64,000 nt of DNA. Source: an uncultured Lachnospiraceae bacterium. GTDB taxonomy: Bacteria; Bacillota; Clostridia; Lachnospirales; Lachnospiraceae. The position numbers were made by a program, and so were the translations under genes. The first letter of the stretch is position 1; each line of letters opens with the position of its first letter. The stretch covers positions 114,066 to 178,065 of the forward strand of contig CAJUKA010000002.1 in the NCBI GenBank assembly GCA_910586585.1, in the 5' to 3' direction. Below, one piece after another: positions 16,517 through 26,497 of the stretch. Below the pieces are notes generated by a model. The model was not told where the DNA came from. It did no database searches and saw only the letters and a program-made list of their open reading frames with translations.

Positions 16517-16852
16517 ATGACAATAACAGCAGCAAATGACATCAATAACTTGTATAATATCAATTCAGATGCAGTAAAGAGTTCTTTTTATGGCACTGGG
16601 ACAGAAAACGATGGAAAAAAGGCAAATCTTTTTGGTTCGATTCTGAATGCAGCAGTAAGCAATATAACAGATACCAATACAGCATTGTCAAACCAGGAAA
16701 ATGAAGTTGTCAAATGGGCAATGGGAATTTCGGACAATACACATGATTTGACAATGGCAGTTGGAAAAGCACAGACAGCGCTTGAATATACAATAGGACT
16801 GAGAGATAAGCTTTTGGAAGCCTACAAAGAAATCATGCAGATACAGATTTAA
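16517..16852 (+). CDS. fliE: flagellar hook-basal body protein FliE
   Basis: 111-residue adaptor joining the MS-ring to the rod. The C-terminal half DLTMAVGKAQTALEYTIGLRDKLLEAYKEIMQIQI is the conserved FliE helix pair. The N-terminal half is variable. GGGAGGAA lies upstream of the ATG. Confidence 0.93.
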   Translation: MTITAANDINNLYNINSDAVKSSFYGTGTENDGKKANLFGSILNAAVSNITDTNTALSNQENEVVKWAMGISDNTHDLTMAVGKAQTALEYTIGLRDKLLEAYKEIMQIQI

Positions 16853-16920
16853 TAAGTACAAAACAGATACGATGTAACGGATTACAGGGGAATTAAGAGG
16901 GATAAGGAGAGACGCTTGAT

Positions 16921-18537
16921 ATGGTTGACAAGGTATTGAATTTTGGAAAAAAAATATTGGACAGGATAAAAGAGTGGTGGAATAAATTCCAGCCGAAGCA
17001 GAAAACGTTAATTATTGGAATCGGCGTTGTGATTCTGCTTGCTATAGCAATATTAGTCGCAGTGCTTACAAGAAAACAATACATAAAAGATTTGGTGGTT
17101 TGTGAGTCTACGAAAGAAGCAGCCGCAGTCAAGCAATTGCTTGATGACCAAGGTCTTACATATGAAATTTCATCAGACGGGCTGCGTTTTGATATCCTCA
17201 AAGAGCAGGAATCAGATGCGAACCTTTTACTTGGAGCAAACAATATTCCAACATCAGCATACACAATTGATGATGTGCTTGATGGAAGCTTTTCTACAAC
17301 AGAAGCAGATAAGCAGAAACGTTATAAACTTTACCTGGAAAACCAAGTTGAGGAAGATGTTGAAAGTATGAAAGCAGTAAAAACAGCTTCTTGCCAGCTC
17401 ACAATTCCAGAAGACAATGGCACGCTTATCGCACAGAATCTTGAAACCTATGCAAGTGTTCTTCTTGAACTGGATGACACAGTACCTTTTACAGAAGAAA
17501 ATGCAGCAGCAATTGCAAAGATGGTAGCAACAGGACTTGGAAATGACAGTACAGACAATATAACAATCACAGACTTTGATGGAAAAATTTGGTTCCCTGT
17601 AGAGAAAACATACGCTACCATAGAGAAAGCAGACACAATGATGATGCTCAAACAAGAAGCAGAAAGCCTTATCAAAAATGAGGTAAGACAGGTACTTCTT
17701 GGAACAAATGAGTTCAACCAGATAGAGGTAGCAACCAATGTTACCATGGACTTCTCACAGAAAGAAATCACACAGCACAATTATTCAACACCAGATGATG
17801 CGCATGACCAGGGATTGTATTCTCACAGAGAAGTTTATCAGTCCAATGCAACAGACGGAATCGGTGGTGTACCTGGCACAGACTCAAATTCTGAAACAGA
17901 TTATATGATTGATGAGTCAACAGGAACCAACAACAGCACTTATGAGGAGCGTGTGGATTATCTTCCAAATGAGGAGATTATTAAGACAACCGCAGCTACA
18001 GGAACCATTGAATACAACAACAGTTCTGTATCTGTAGCAGCAGTGAAATATCGTGTGCAAAGAGAAGAAGACGTGAGACTTCAGGGACTTTTGGCTGGTA
18101 TCACATGGGAAGAATATAAGCTTGCCAACAATGAAAAGGTTAAGCTGGAAATAGATGAAGATTTAGTTAATATGGTAGCCAATGCTACAGGCATACCTGC
18201 AAAAAATGTAACATTTGTAGCATATGAGGAAGTTCAATTTATAGATGCTGTAAAATCTACGGTTGAAATCAAAGATATCGTTCAGATTGCTTTGATAGTC
18301 ATTATTCTGACACTTCTGGCATTTGTAGTACTGATGAGCCTGAGAACCAAGAGAGAAGTTGAGGAAGAGGAAGAGCTTGCAGTTGAAGATTTGCTGCAGT
18401 CAAATCAGGAAGAACTTGAATTAATAGAGACAGAACAGAAGTCCGAGGCAAGAAAGCTTATCGAGAGCTTCGTAGAGGAAAATCCAGAGGCAGTAGCTAC
18501 ACTTTTGAGAAACTGGCTCGGTGAGGATTGGGGGTAA
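16921..18537 (+). CDS. fliF: flagellar MS-ring protein FliF
   Basis: 538-residue membrane protein that builds the MS-ring. A transmembrane helix at residues about 34-52 (LIIGIGVVILLAIAILVAVL) is followed by ring-building domains and an extracytoplasmic loop. The second helix is near 455-475 (ALIVIILTLLAFVVLMSL). The C-terminal tail ESFVEENPEAVATLLRNWLGEDWG binds FliG. The loop contains GVPGTDSNSET (residues 316-326) and DYLPNEEII (346-354), where many FliF proteins have a proline-rich loop. Closely similar segments occur in the M56 protein at 60.2-60.4 kb. Only six bases separate it from fliG. Confidence 0.96.
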   Translation: MVDKVLNFGKKILDRIKEWWNKFQPKQKTLIIGIGVVILLAIAILVAVLTRKQYIKDLVVCESTKEAAAVKQLLDDQGLTYEISSDGLRFDILKEQESDANLLLGANNIPTSAYTIDDVLDGSFSTTEADKQKRYKLYLENQVEEDVESMKAVKTASCQLTIPEDNGTLIAQNLETYASVLLELDDTVPFTEENAAAIAKMVATGLGNDSTDNITITDFDGKIWFPVEKTYATIEKADTMMMLKQEAESLIKNEVRQVLLGTNEFNQIEVATNVTMDFSQKEITQHNYSTPDDAHDQGLYSHREVYQSNATDGIGGVPGTDSNSETDYMIDESTGTNNSTYEERVDYLPNEEIIKTTAATGTIEYNNSSVSVAAVKYRVQREEDVRLQGLLAGITWEEYKLANNEKVKLEIDEDLVNMVANATGIPAKNVTFVAYEEVQFIDAVKSTVEIKDIVQIALIVIILTLLAFVVLMSLRTKREVEEEEELAVEDLLQSNQEELELIETEQKSEARKLIESFVEENPEAVATLLRNWLGEDWG

Positions 18538-18543
18538 CTTGTA

Positions 18544-19554
18544 ATGGCGGAAAAGGAAGAATTAAAGGGGATACAAAAAGCGGCTATCTTATTGATAGCC
18601 CTTGGACCTGAGAAATCCTCCCTTATTTTCAAACATTTAAAGGAAGATGAAATAGAAGACCTGACGCTTGAAATTGCAAATACCAAAAGCGTTACACCAC
18701 AGGTAAAAGAAAAGGTAATCAATGAGTTTTATGAAGTCTGTCTGGCTCAGCAGTATATTGCCGAAGGTGGTATTGGATATGCCAAGGAACTTTTGGAGAA
18801 AGCACTTGGAGCAGACAAGGCGCTGGATGTCATTGGAAAACTGACAGCATCATTACAGGTAAAACCTTTCGAGTTTGTCAAAAAGACAGACGCTTCACAG
18901 TTGTTGAACTTTATACAGGATGAGCATCCTCAGACAATTGCTCTGATTTTATCCTATCTGTCAGCAGGGCAGGCAGCAACGATATTGAGCGCCCTGATAC
19001 CAGAAAAACAGGCGGAAGTAGCAAGGCGTATTGCAACAATGGACAGAACCAGTCCAGATGTCATCAAAGAAGTGGAACGTGTGTTGGAATCAAAGCTTTC
19101 TTCTCTTGTAAATCAGGATTACACCATTATCGGTGGCGTAGATGCGGTAGTAGATATCTTGAATACCGTAGACAGAGGAACAGAAAAGCACATTATGGAA
19201 ACGCTCGAAGTGGAAGAACCAGAACTTGCAGACGAGATCAGAAAGAAGATGTTTGTATTCGAGGATATCCTGCTTCTCGACGACCGTGCAATTCAGCGTG
19301 TGCTTAGAGATGTTGACAACAACGATCTGGCCATTGCATGTAAAGGCTCAACAGAAGAAGTACAGAATGCGATTTTCAGCAATATGTCAAAACGTCTTGC
19401 AGAAATGATAAAAGAAGATATGGAGTTTATGGGACCTGTCAGAATGAAGGACGTGGAAGAGGCTCAACAGAAGATTGTAAACATTATCAGAAAACTTGAA
19501 GATTCTGCGGAGATCGTTATTTCACGAGGCGGAGGTGACGAGATCGTTGTCTAA
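18544..19554 (+). CDS. fliG: flagellar motor switch protein FliG
   Basis: 336-residue rotor protein that receives torque from MotA. It has the three armadillo-like domains. The middle segment DEHPQTIALILSYLSAGQAATILSAL carries the EHPQ motif, and the C-terminal torque helix includes MFVFEDILLLDDRAIQRVLRDVDNNDL with its charged residues. It ends within the start region of fliH. Confidence 0.97.
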   Translation: MAEKEELKGIQKAAILLIALGPEKSSLIFKHLKEDEIEDLTLEIANTKSVTPQVKEKVINEFYEVCLAQQYIAEGGIGYAKELLEKALGADKALDVIGKLTASLQVKPFEFVKKTDASQLLNFIQDEHPQTIALILSYLSAGQAATILSALIPEKQAEVARRIATMDRTSPDVIKEVERVLESKLSSLVNQDYTIIGGVDAVVDILNTVDRGTEKHIMETLEVEEPELADEIRKKMFVFEDILLLDDRAIQRVLRDVDNNDLAIACKGSTEEVQNAIFSNMSKRLAEMIKEDMEFMGPVRMKDVEEAQQKIVNIIRKLEDSAEIVISRGGGDEIVV

Positions 19555-20476
19555 TAATGGTGGCGTATTAAAATCAGGCTGGGTGGTAGTGAACCCGGCC
19601 AATACCAGAATTATAGATTCCAATGCACGTGCTGAGGCAAAGCTCAGAGAGCTTGCAGTGGAACTTGCAAAACAATGTGGGGAAGAACCAGATTTTGCAG
19701 ATGGTTTTACACAGGGTATCGACGCCGTTGAAGTATCCAAACTGATACAAGGTGAGGAAGGAAATATTATCGGGGGCGGTCAGAATGCAAAGGAAGATGT
19801 CCAGGGAACAGAGGCTTCTGTGCCAGAACAGCCATCAAAACCATCACAGGAGGAGTTGATAGCCCAGGCTCAGGCACAAATAGAGGCGATGCGGCAGGAA
19901 GCGCTTGAACAGATTGAGCAGGCGCGGGTGCAGGCAATTGAAGAAGGCCGAAACCAAGGATATCAAGAAGGCTTCGAGCAGGGACAAAATGATGGATTCG
20001 CACAGGGACATCAGGATGGACTTAATAGTGTAGCAGAAGAACGAGAGCGCGTATATGCAGAGGCAAATGAACAGATTGCTGCAATTGAGCAAGAATATAC
20101 ACAGAAGATAAATGAATTAGAACCGCGTTTTATTGATACCCTGATTGGAATTTATGAGCATATTTTCCATGTAAGCCTCAAAAATTCCAGAGAACTCATT
20201 GTCTATTTGATACAAAATACGATGAGAAATATAGAGGGTGGAGGCACTTATTTGGTGCACGTATCCAAGGAAGATTTTCCGTTTGCAAGTATGCAAAAGA
20301 GGGAACTTGTCAAGGGAACCAATATTGCGCTTGAAAATGTGGAACTTCTTGAGGATGCGACACTAGAAAAGAATGAGTGCATGATAGAGACAGGAAATGG
20401 TGTGTTTGACTGTAGTCTCGGAACACAGCTTGAAGCTTTGAATGAAGAACTGAGGCTTCTGTCATACGAGGCATAA
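19547..20476 (+). CDS. fliH: flagellar assembly protein FliH
   Basis: 309-residue FliH, the stator-like regulator of the FliI ATPase. The start is best placed at TTG 19547, eight bases after a full GGAGGTGA and overlapping the fliG stop by eight bases; an ATG at 19496 would overlap fliG by 59 bases. Residues about 105-150 are a glutamine/glutamate-rich coiled coil, followed by a GxxxG-like repeat stretch (EEGRNQGYQEGFEQGQNDGF) typical of FliH. The C-terminal domain resembles the V-ATPase E subunit. Confidence 0.88.
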   Translation: MSNNGGVLKSGWVVVNPANTRIIDSNARAEAKLRELAVELAKQCGEEPDFADGFTQGIDAVEVSKLIQGEEGNIIGGGQNAKEDVQGTEASVPEQPSKPSQEELIAQAQAQIEAMRQEALEQIEQARVQAIEEGRNQGYQEGFEQGQNDGFAQGHQDGLNSVAEERERVYAEANEQIAAIEQEYTQKINELEPRFIDTLIGIYEHIFHVSLKNSRELIVYLIQNTMRNIEGGGTYLVHVSKEDFPFASMQKRELVKGTNIALENVELLEDATLEKNECMIETGNGVFDCSLGTQLEALNEELRLLSYEA

Positions 20477-20525
20477 AATAGAGGATACCAGACTTTGGGA
20501 AAACATACTAGGGAGTGTGGAAAAG

Positions 20526-21848
20526 ATGGATATAACAATTTCCTTTGAAAAATATCAGACCGTATTGAATAAAAGTTTTTTCAAAAAGCTGGGCAAAGTG
20601 GAAAACGTAGTAGGTCTAACAATCGAATCTTCAGGGCCAGATGCTAAAATGGGGGATATGTGCAGAATTTTTACCGATTCCGAAAAAAAGCATGGAATAC
20701 TTGCTGAGGTGGTTGGATTCAAAGACAAAAAAACACTGCTGATGCCATATGAAGATACAGAAGGTATTGGCCTGGGATGTATTGTTGAGAATATGAACTA
20801 TCCGCTTAGTGTGTCCGTGGGAGACAGCCTACTGGGAAAAACACTTGATGGACTTGGCAGATGTATTGATGGTTATGTTCCAGATCCTGCTACTGTCAAG
20901 AGATATGCATTGGAGGCGCCGCCTCCAGACCCAATGAGCCGGACGATTATCAGCGAAGTGCTTCCGCTGGGTGTGAAGGCAGTAGACGGACTGATCACAG
21001 TAGGAAAAGGTCAGCGTATTGGTATTTTTGCGGGTTCTGGTGTTGGAAAATCAACACTTATGGGAATGTTTGCAAGAAATACCAAAGCAGATATCAATGT
21101 GATAGCACTGATTGGAGAGCGTGGACGTGAGGTTCGCGAGTTTATAGAGCGTGACCTTGGTGAAGAAGGAATGCGCCGTTCGATTGTTGTGGTAGCGACA
21201 TCGGATCGGCCGGCGCTGGAACGAAATAAAGCGGCAAAAACCGCAACAGCGATTGCAGAGTATTTCAGAGATCAGGGCAAGGACGTACTTCTAATGATGG
21301 ACTCTCTCACGCGTTTTTCTATGGCGCAAAGAGAGATTGGATTGGCAACAGGAGAGCCGCCAGTAACAAGAGGTTATCCGCCAAGTGTATACTCAGAAAT
21401 GCCAAAGCTTCTTGAACGCGCAGGTTGTTCTGAGAAGGGTTCCATCACAGGACTGTATACAGTTCTGGTAGAAGGTGAAGATTTCAATGAACCGATTACA
21501 GATACTGCAAGAAGTATTCTTGACGGGCATATCATGCTCACTAGAAAACTTGCCAACAGGAATCATTATCCGGCAATTGACGTACTGCAGAGTATATCAA
21601 GATGTATGTCAATGGTGGCGTCAAGAGAACATAAATCAGCGGCGGGCAAGCTCAAAAATATTATGGCGACATATAATGAGGCGGAGGATTTAATTAATAT
21701 CGGTGCCTACAAAAAGGGAAGCAATCCCAATATTGACAGAGCAATCAGCAAAATTGAAGAAGTCAATGAGTATTTACTGCAAGAGACAGAGGATAAGTTC
21801 ACTTTTGAGGAAACCGTAGAACAACTTGAGGCAATGTTTGCAAATTAG
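20526..21848 (+). CDS. fliI: flagellum-specific ATP synthase FliI
   Basis: 440-residue hexameric ATPase that energises and unlocks flagellar protein export. Walker A GSGVGKST is at about residue 170, Walker B is LLMMDSLTRF, and the family motif PPSVYSEMPKLLERAG is present. ATG 20526 is chosen over GTG 20517, which touches the GGGAG ribosome site. It sits between fliH and fliJ, its partners. Confidence 0.96.
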   Translation: MDITISFEKYQTVLNKSFFKKLGKVENVVGLTIESSGPDAKMGDMCRIFTDSEKKHGILAEVVGFKDKKTLLMPYEDTEGIGLGCIVENMNYPLSVSVGDSLLGKTLDGLGRCIDGYVPDPATVKRYALEAPPPDPMSRTIISEVLPLGVKAVDGLITVGKGQRIGIFAGSGVGKSTLMGMFARNTKADINVIALIGERGREVREFIERDLGEEGMRRSIVVVATSDRPALERNKAAKTATAIAEYFRDQGKDVLLMMDSLTRFSMAQREIGLATGEPPVTRGYPPSVYSEMPKLLERAGCSEKGSITGLYTVLVEGEDFNEPITDTARSILDGHIMLTRKLANRNHYPAIDVLQSISRCMSMVASREHKSAAGKLKNIMATYNEAEDLINIGAYKKGSNPNIDRAISKIEEVNEYLLQETEDKFTFEETVEQLEAMFAN

Positions 21849-21916
21849 GTTTGTGCATGCAAAGTCTCTTTATGCCTGACGTATAAGAGTACATTCAAAC
21901 AAAAAGGGGTAATGAA

Positions 21917-22384
21917 ATGGCAGTATTCCGTTACAAGATGCAGGGGATTCTTGACATCAAGGAAAAACTTGAAAACAAAGCAAAACAGGATTTTGCTGAA
22001 GCCAATATGAGACTTGATGCCGAGAAAAAAAAGTTAGAAGAGCTTCATGCAAGGCGGTTGTTTTATATGCAGGAGGGTGTGAAGCTTCGTTCAGAGCTGA
22101 TTGATGTGCGAAAAATCCGTGAGAATAAAAGAGCAGTGATGAAGATGGATGAATATATCGCGGATCAAATGAAAGAGGTTGCTCGTGCAGCCAAGGTTGT
22201 AGAGCGGGCAAGAGCGGCGCTACAAGAACTTATGCAGGAGCGGAAAGCACACGAAAAGCTCAAAGAGAATGCATTTGAGGAGTTTATGAAAGAAGAGCAA
22301 GCAGTGGAAATGAAGGAAATCGATCAACTTACTTCCTACACATATGGACAAAAATTGATGGAAAGCAACAGTTCCGGAATCTGA
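21917..22384 (+). CDS. fliJ: flagellar export chaperone FliJ
   Basis: 155-residue, almost wholly coiled-coil protein with the FliJ pattern (FRYKMQGILDIKEKLENKAKQDFAEA at the start). FliJ inserts in the FliI hexamer as a gamma-like stalk. AAAGGGG upstream of ATG. Confidence 0.9.
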   Translation: MAVFRYKMQGILDIKEKLENKAKQDFAEANMRLDAEKKKLEELHARRLFYMQEGVKLRSELIDVRKIRENKRAVMKMDEYIADQMKEVARAAKVVERARAALQELMQERKAHEKLKENAFEEFMKEEQAVEMKEIDQLTSYTYGQKLMESNSSGI

Positions 22385-22460
22385 ATGATGAAGAAGGAAA
22401 AGTGTTATGTGGTCAGTACACTAGTTTGCAGAATCTATGGAAAGGCATGGTTATATCAAT

Positions 22461-23339
22461 ATGGCACGCAAGGACGAAAATTTAAGCCCTGATGCACCGG
22501 AGATGCAGTTAAAGCAGCTCAGGGAAAATCAAAAGGCATTAAAAAAGGAGCAGAAGAACCAGAAAAAAGAAGCCAGGAAACGCGCAAAAGAGCTGGAAAA
22601 TCAGGAACGGGAACTGGATGAACAGATAGACGGCACGAACGCGTCGGTTATCGTTGTTACAATATTTATTATTGTCATATGGCTTGGTATCTTGTGCCTG
22701 CTTGTGAAAATGGATGTAGGAGGCTTTGGCTCTAATGTATTGGCACCCATGTTGAAGGATGTGCCTGTGATTAACAAGATACTTCCAAATGAAACAGATA
22801 TAGAGAAAACAAAGGAAAAGTCTTATGGAGGCTACAGCAGTATCAAAGATGCAGTAGACCAGTTAAACCAGCTTGAAAAGCAGCTTGAGCAAGCTCAAAA
22901 TTCTAATACTGCATATGCTGAGCAGATAGAAGCTTTAAAAGCGGAAGTACAGCGTCTGCAGACGTTTGAAAAAAATCAGGTAGAATTTCAACGCATAAAA
23001 GAACAATTCTATGAAGAAGTCGTTTATGCGGAGAATGGCCCTGGAGCACAAGAGTACCGCGCTTACTATGAAGGAATGGACCCAACAACAGCAGAAGCGC
23101 TGTACAAACAAGTGGTACAGGAAGAAGCAGTCAATGCCAAAATGAGAGATTATGTGGCAACATACAGCAATATGGACGCCAAAAGTGCAGCAAAAATTCT
23201 TGGCGCTATGACAGATAATCTTGATTTGGCAGCAGAAATATTGTCCAATCTTCCAGCAGCTTCAAGAGGTTCTATTATGGGAGAGATGGACCCGGCGGTA
23301 GCGGCAAGAATTACAAAAATTATGAATCCAAATAATTAA
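22461..23339 (+). CDS. MotE/YlxF-like protein, MgtE-N domain
   Basis: About 292 residues: a charged N-terminal coiled coil (residues 1-55), one transmembrane helix (ASVIVVTIFIIVIWLGILCLL), an extracytoplasmic coiled coil rich in Q and E, and a C-terminal MgtE-N/FliG-like repeat domain (YSNMDAKSAAKILGAMTDNL to MDPAVAARITKIMNP). This is the architecture of MotE in alpha-proteobacteria (a chaperone of the MotC stator partner) and of YlxF, which lies at the same place in Bacillus fla operons. The start is uncertain: ATG 22461 fits family N-termini, but AAAGG is 15 bases away; in-frame ATG 22437 has no site. Confidence 0.75.
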   Translation: MARKDENLSPDAPEMQLKQLRENQKALKKEQKNQKKEARKRAKELENQERELDEQIDGTNASVIVVTIFIIVIWLGILCLLVKMDVGGFGSNVLAPMLKDVPVINKILPNETDIEKTKEKSYGGYSSIKDAVDQLNQLEKQLEQAQNSNTAYAEQIEALKAEVQRLQTFEKNQVEFQRIKEQFYEEVVYAENGPGAQEYRAYYEGMDPTTAEALYKQVVQEEAVNAKMRDYVATYSNMDAKSAAKILGAMTDNLDLAAEILSNLPAASRGSIMGEMDPAVAARITKIMNPNN

Positions 23340-23380
23340 GGAATTGAAAATAATTACCGATATAAATTATGTGACCTGAT

Positions 23381-23475
23381 ACGTCATAAACCTGGGATAT
23401 CAAATGTACTGCTCCCAAGGATAAATCTGTGCAGTATATTTGATATCCCAGGCCGGACAGCATAACTTATGGCGT
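23381..23475 (+). repeat. large inverted repeat between motE-like gene and fliK
   Basis: Arms 23391-23412 and 23431-23452 (CCTGGGATATCAAAT... against ...ATTTGATATCCCAGG) give a 22-bp stem with one G-T position. Outer arms ACGTCATAA (23381-23389) and TTATGGCGT (23467-23475) extend it imperfectly. No T-run follows. It occupies most of a 184-base gap within the operon. Confidence 0.6.
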
Positions 23476-23523
23476 GGAATATACAAAAAAGTACCTTGAA
23501 AATTAAAGAGAGGAGGAATGACA

Positions 23524-25053
23524 ATGACAGGAACAGCCCTAAATAGTTCAGCTCTGGACAGAAATTTTACGGTGAATGCATTAGCAAGCAGTAAAAAGGT
23601 AGCTGATAATTCGCAGAATTTTGGAGACGTTTTTCAAATGACAGCGCAGAAAACCGGGCAGACCCAGGAAGTGAACAACAAGACGACTTATGAGAACAAA
23701 AATGATGGCACGCAGAAGAAAATCAAAGACACAAAACCAGCTAGTGAGTCAGATAAACTTTCAGGGGACGACAAGGTGGAGTTGGATAAGACAACAGCCG
23801 AAGAGAAGGTGTCAGAAGTCGGCAAAGATCCTGCAGGAACAGAAGTTTTAGGTGAAGAGCCTGTGGACGAGATGACAGCGGAGGAGATTGCAGACGCACT
23901 GAGTCAGATTATGGAACAGATAAAAGAAATCTTAGGTATTACTGACGAGGAACTGATGGCAGGTATGGAGAGTGCGGGACTTCAGACGTTTGATTTGCTT
24001 GACCCAGCGAATATGACACAGCTTGTAACGGCGATAGCAGGAGAGGATTCTGCAATCAATCTGATTGCCAATGAAGAGCTTTACACAGCATTGCAGGATA
24101 TTGTGGAATTGGTTGATGCACAGGTAGGTACATTGCTTGAAGACGCAGGTTTGACAAGTGAGGAACTTGATATCATTCTGCAAAAGCTTCAGGAGCTTGA
24201 AAATCAAAATACAGAACCAGAAGTTTTGATGACAGAAGAGCCAGATATTCAACTGATTTCTTCTGAAAATGCAGATCAGCCAGCGATGGAGAATCTTGGC
24301 AAAGAATCAGCAGAAAAAAATCCTGTGATTATCAATGAAGATGATACACAGACGCAAAAAACACAGGAGCTTCCAGAAAACCAGCAGGAAAATTCGACGG
24401 AAAGCACTACCAAAGTTCAGCCAGAAAAACCGGAGCAGGATGCGGGCAAAGAAAGTGACAATGAGCCAAAGAATTTCGGACAAAACCAGAATTTCATCCA
24501 GAATCAAAACAGTGAAACTGTAAATGCGGCAAATGAAACTACAGAGAGCTATACTTCTGAGAGCACAGAAAATATTATGCGGCAGATTGCAGACATGATA
24601 AAGATTGTGAAGGGTGAAAAGCTCACGGAGATGGAACTGCAGCTTCATCCAGCAAGTCTTGGAACAGTGAACGTATCATTAACAACAAAAGGCGGAATGG
24701 TAACAGCAGAGTTTACAACACAGAGCGAAACCGTAAAGGCAGCAATTGAGGCACAGGCATCACAGTTAAAGGCAAACCTGGAGGAACAGGGCGTTAAGAT
24801 CGAAGCGATTGAAGTATCAGTGGCAAGCCATCAGATGGAAAAAAATCTGGATGGAAACCATCAGGGACAGCAGCAAAGTGAACAGGAACAGAAGACAAAC
24901 CGTATTCAGGGAATACGCAGAAACAGCATCAACCTCAATGCATTTGAAGACGAAGAAGAGATGACAGAAGAAATGCAGGGTGCAGATGATGCGACTAGAA
25001 TTGCCATGGAAATGATGGCAGCGAACGGAAACACAATGGATTTATTTGTGTAG
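23524..25053 (+). CDS. fliK: flagellar hook-length control protein FliK
   Basis: 509-residue molecular ruler that stops hook growth and switches export to filament proteins. The first 370 residues are low complexity, acidic and Q/N/E-rich, as expected for the ruler. The conserved C-terminal Flg_hook domain has MELQLHPASLGTVNVSLTTK and VKIEAIEVSV. ATG 23524 is seven bases from AGGAGG; ATG 23518 is too close to it. Confidence 0.93.
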   Translation: MTGTALNSSALDRNFTVNALASSKKVADNSQNFGDVFQMTAQKTGQTQEVNNKTTYENKNDGTQKKIKDTKPASESDKLSGDDKVELDKTTAEEKVSEVGKDPAGTEVLGEEPVDEMTAEEIADALSQIMEQIKEILGITDEELMAGMESAGLQTFDLLDPANMTQLVTAIAGEDSAINLIANEELYTALQDIVELVDAQVGTLLEDAGLTSEELDIILQKLQELENQNTEPEVLMTEEPDIQLISSENADQPAMENLGKESAEKNPVIINEDDTQTQKTQELPENQQENSTESTTKVQPEKPEQDAGKESDNEPKNFGQNQNFIQNQNSETVNAANETTESYTSESTENIMRQIADMIKIVKGEKLTEMELQLHPASLGTVNVSLTTKGGMVTAEFTTQSETVKAAIEAQASQLKANLEEQGVKIEAIEVSVASHQMEKNLDGNHQGQQQSEQEQKTNRIQGIRRNSINLNAFEDEEEMTEEMQGADDATRIAMEMMAANGNTMDLFV

Positions 25054-25085
25054 GAATCAAAATATTCTAAAAAGGAGGAACAGCT

Positions 25086-25937
25086 ATGGGAAGTTTGGTT
25101 GCGCCAGTTGGCGAAGACGGCAAATTGCAGACACAAACGACATCGGGAGATTCATTAACAAAGAAAAGCAAAAGTAAAAACAGCTCGATAGACAGTGATA
25201 TGTTCCTGACGCTTTTGGTTGCTGAGATGCAGAATCAAGACCCATTAGAGCCTACGAGCAATACCGAGTGGGTTTCGCAGTATGCGACTTTCACACAGGT
25301 TGAAAAGATGGGTGAGATGGCAGAGTCTATTGATATGCTCAGAGCAAACGAAATGATTGGCAAAGAAGTTATCATGAGAACGACCAATGAAAAGACAGGA
25401 GAAATAAACTATACGCAAGGAACGGTTGACTACGTTCTGATGGAGAATGGCAAGCCGATTCTTGTAATTGATGACCAGAAGTTTTCTGTCAGTGATGTGG
25501 ATAGTGTTATCAGTGATGAATATTCTGCTGCATACAAGAAATACAGCACCTTCAAAGCAATGATTAAGGGTCTCCCAGATATCACTTTTGCGGATAAGTC
25601 ATATCAGAACGTTATACAGGGTGCATTGGATTACTACAATACGATGAATGAGTATGAGCAGAACTTTATGGCAACCTATGGTTCAGAAGAACTTGAAAAG
25701 TTCACACTATGGAAACAAAAACTGGAAGGACTTGGTATTGAATTCGAAGATACCTCAAAGGATACAAGCACTTCTCTGGATGATATCTTGGAAAGCTTCA
25801 ATACCAAAATGAACGCGATTCTTGATAAACTCAATCTTTTGACAGGAGAGAAACCAGACGAAACAAAGCCTGACGACGAAAAGGAACCTGATGATACACA
25901 GGAGTCAGAAGACGATAATAAGACAGAAACCGCATAA
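25086..25937 (+). CDS. flgD: hook assembly scaffold FlgD
   Basis: 283-residue hook-capping protein. The hallmark is DSDMFLTLLVAEMQNQDPLEP followed by TEWVSQYATFTQVEKMGEM. The middle region lacks the usual FlgD Ig-like domains in recognisable form. The C-terminus is an acidic DE/K/P/T tail of about 30 residues. AAAAGGAGG is upstream of ATG. Confidence 0.92.
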   Translation: MGSLVAPVGEDGKLQTQTTSGDSLTKKSKSKNSSIDSDMFLTLLVAEMQNQDPLEPTSNTEWVSQYATFTQVEKMGEMAESIDMLRANEMIGKEVIMRTTNEKTGEINYTQGTVDYVLMENGKPILVIDDQKFSVSDVDSVISDEYSAAYKKYSTFKAMIKGLPDITFADKSYQNVIQGALDYYNTMNEYEQNFMATYGSEELEKFTLWKQKLEGLGIEFEDTSKDTSTSLDDILESFNTKMNAILDKLNLLTGEKPDETKPDDEKEPDDTQESEDDNKTETA

Positions 25938-25989
25938 GAGGAATCAGAGCGTACAAATCTAAAAGCGATATGGCAGGGAGGAATACAGA

Positions 25990-26397
25990 ATGAATATCAG
26001 AAACAGTCAGTTCCTTTCCATTGAACAGCTTCAGGATCAATATTTAAAACAACAAAAGGCCAGTGCCAGTCAGAAACTGCCACAGGGTATGAGCTTTGAA
26101 GAAATTCTTCAAAAGCAGCAGGTGCAGAGTACACAGACGACAGAGCCTGTGAAATTTTCTAAACATGCGGCAAACAGACTGAGTGACAGAAAGATAGAAC
26201 TGACCGAAGAACAACTGGAAAGGTTGAATGATGGTACGAAAAAGGCGGGCGAAAAAGGTATCCGGGATTCCCTGGTGCTGGTGGATCAGCTTGCGTTTAT
26301 CGTCAATACAAAGAACAACACTGTTATCACAGCAATGGATCAGACAGAAGCAGACGAAAATATTTATACCAATATTGATGGAGCCGTAATTATTTAA
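25990..26397 (+). CDS. TIGR02530-type flagellar operon protein
   Basis: 135-residue protein found between flgD and flgE in many Firmicutes and spirochaetes, of unknown molecular role. The conserved block is VKFSKHAANRLSDRKIEL, then GIRDSLVLVDQLAFIVN and NNTVITAMD. It is soluble, without a signal peptide. The ATG follows GGGAGG. Family assignment is by motif; it might be an early export cofactor for hook assembly. Confidence 0.82.
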   Translation: MNIRNSQFLSIEQLQDQYLKQQKASASQKLPQGMSFEEILQKQQVQSTQTTEPVKFSKHAANRLSDRKIELTEEQLERLNDGTKKAGEKGIRDSLVLVDQLAFIVNTKNNTVITAMDQTEADENIYTNIDGAVII

Positions 26398-26497
26398 AAT
26401 GTATGAAAAGCCGGACCTTTTAAGGGGGCTGATATCCATTGAATGACAGATTGGATAGATACAGATACGGCAATAAAAATTAGGAGGTCACTTAATT

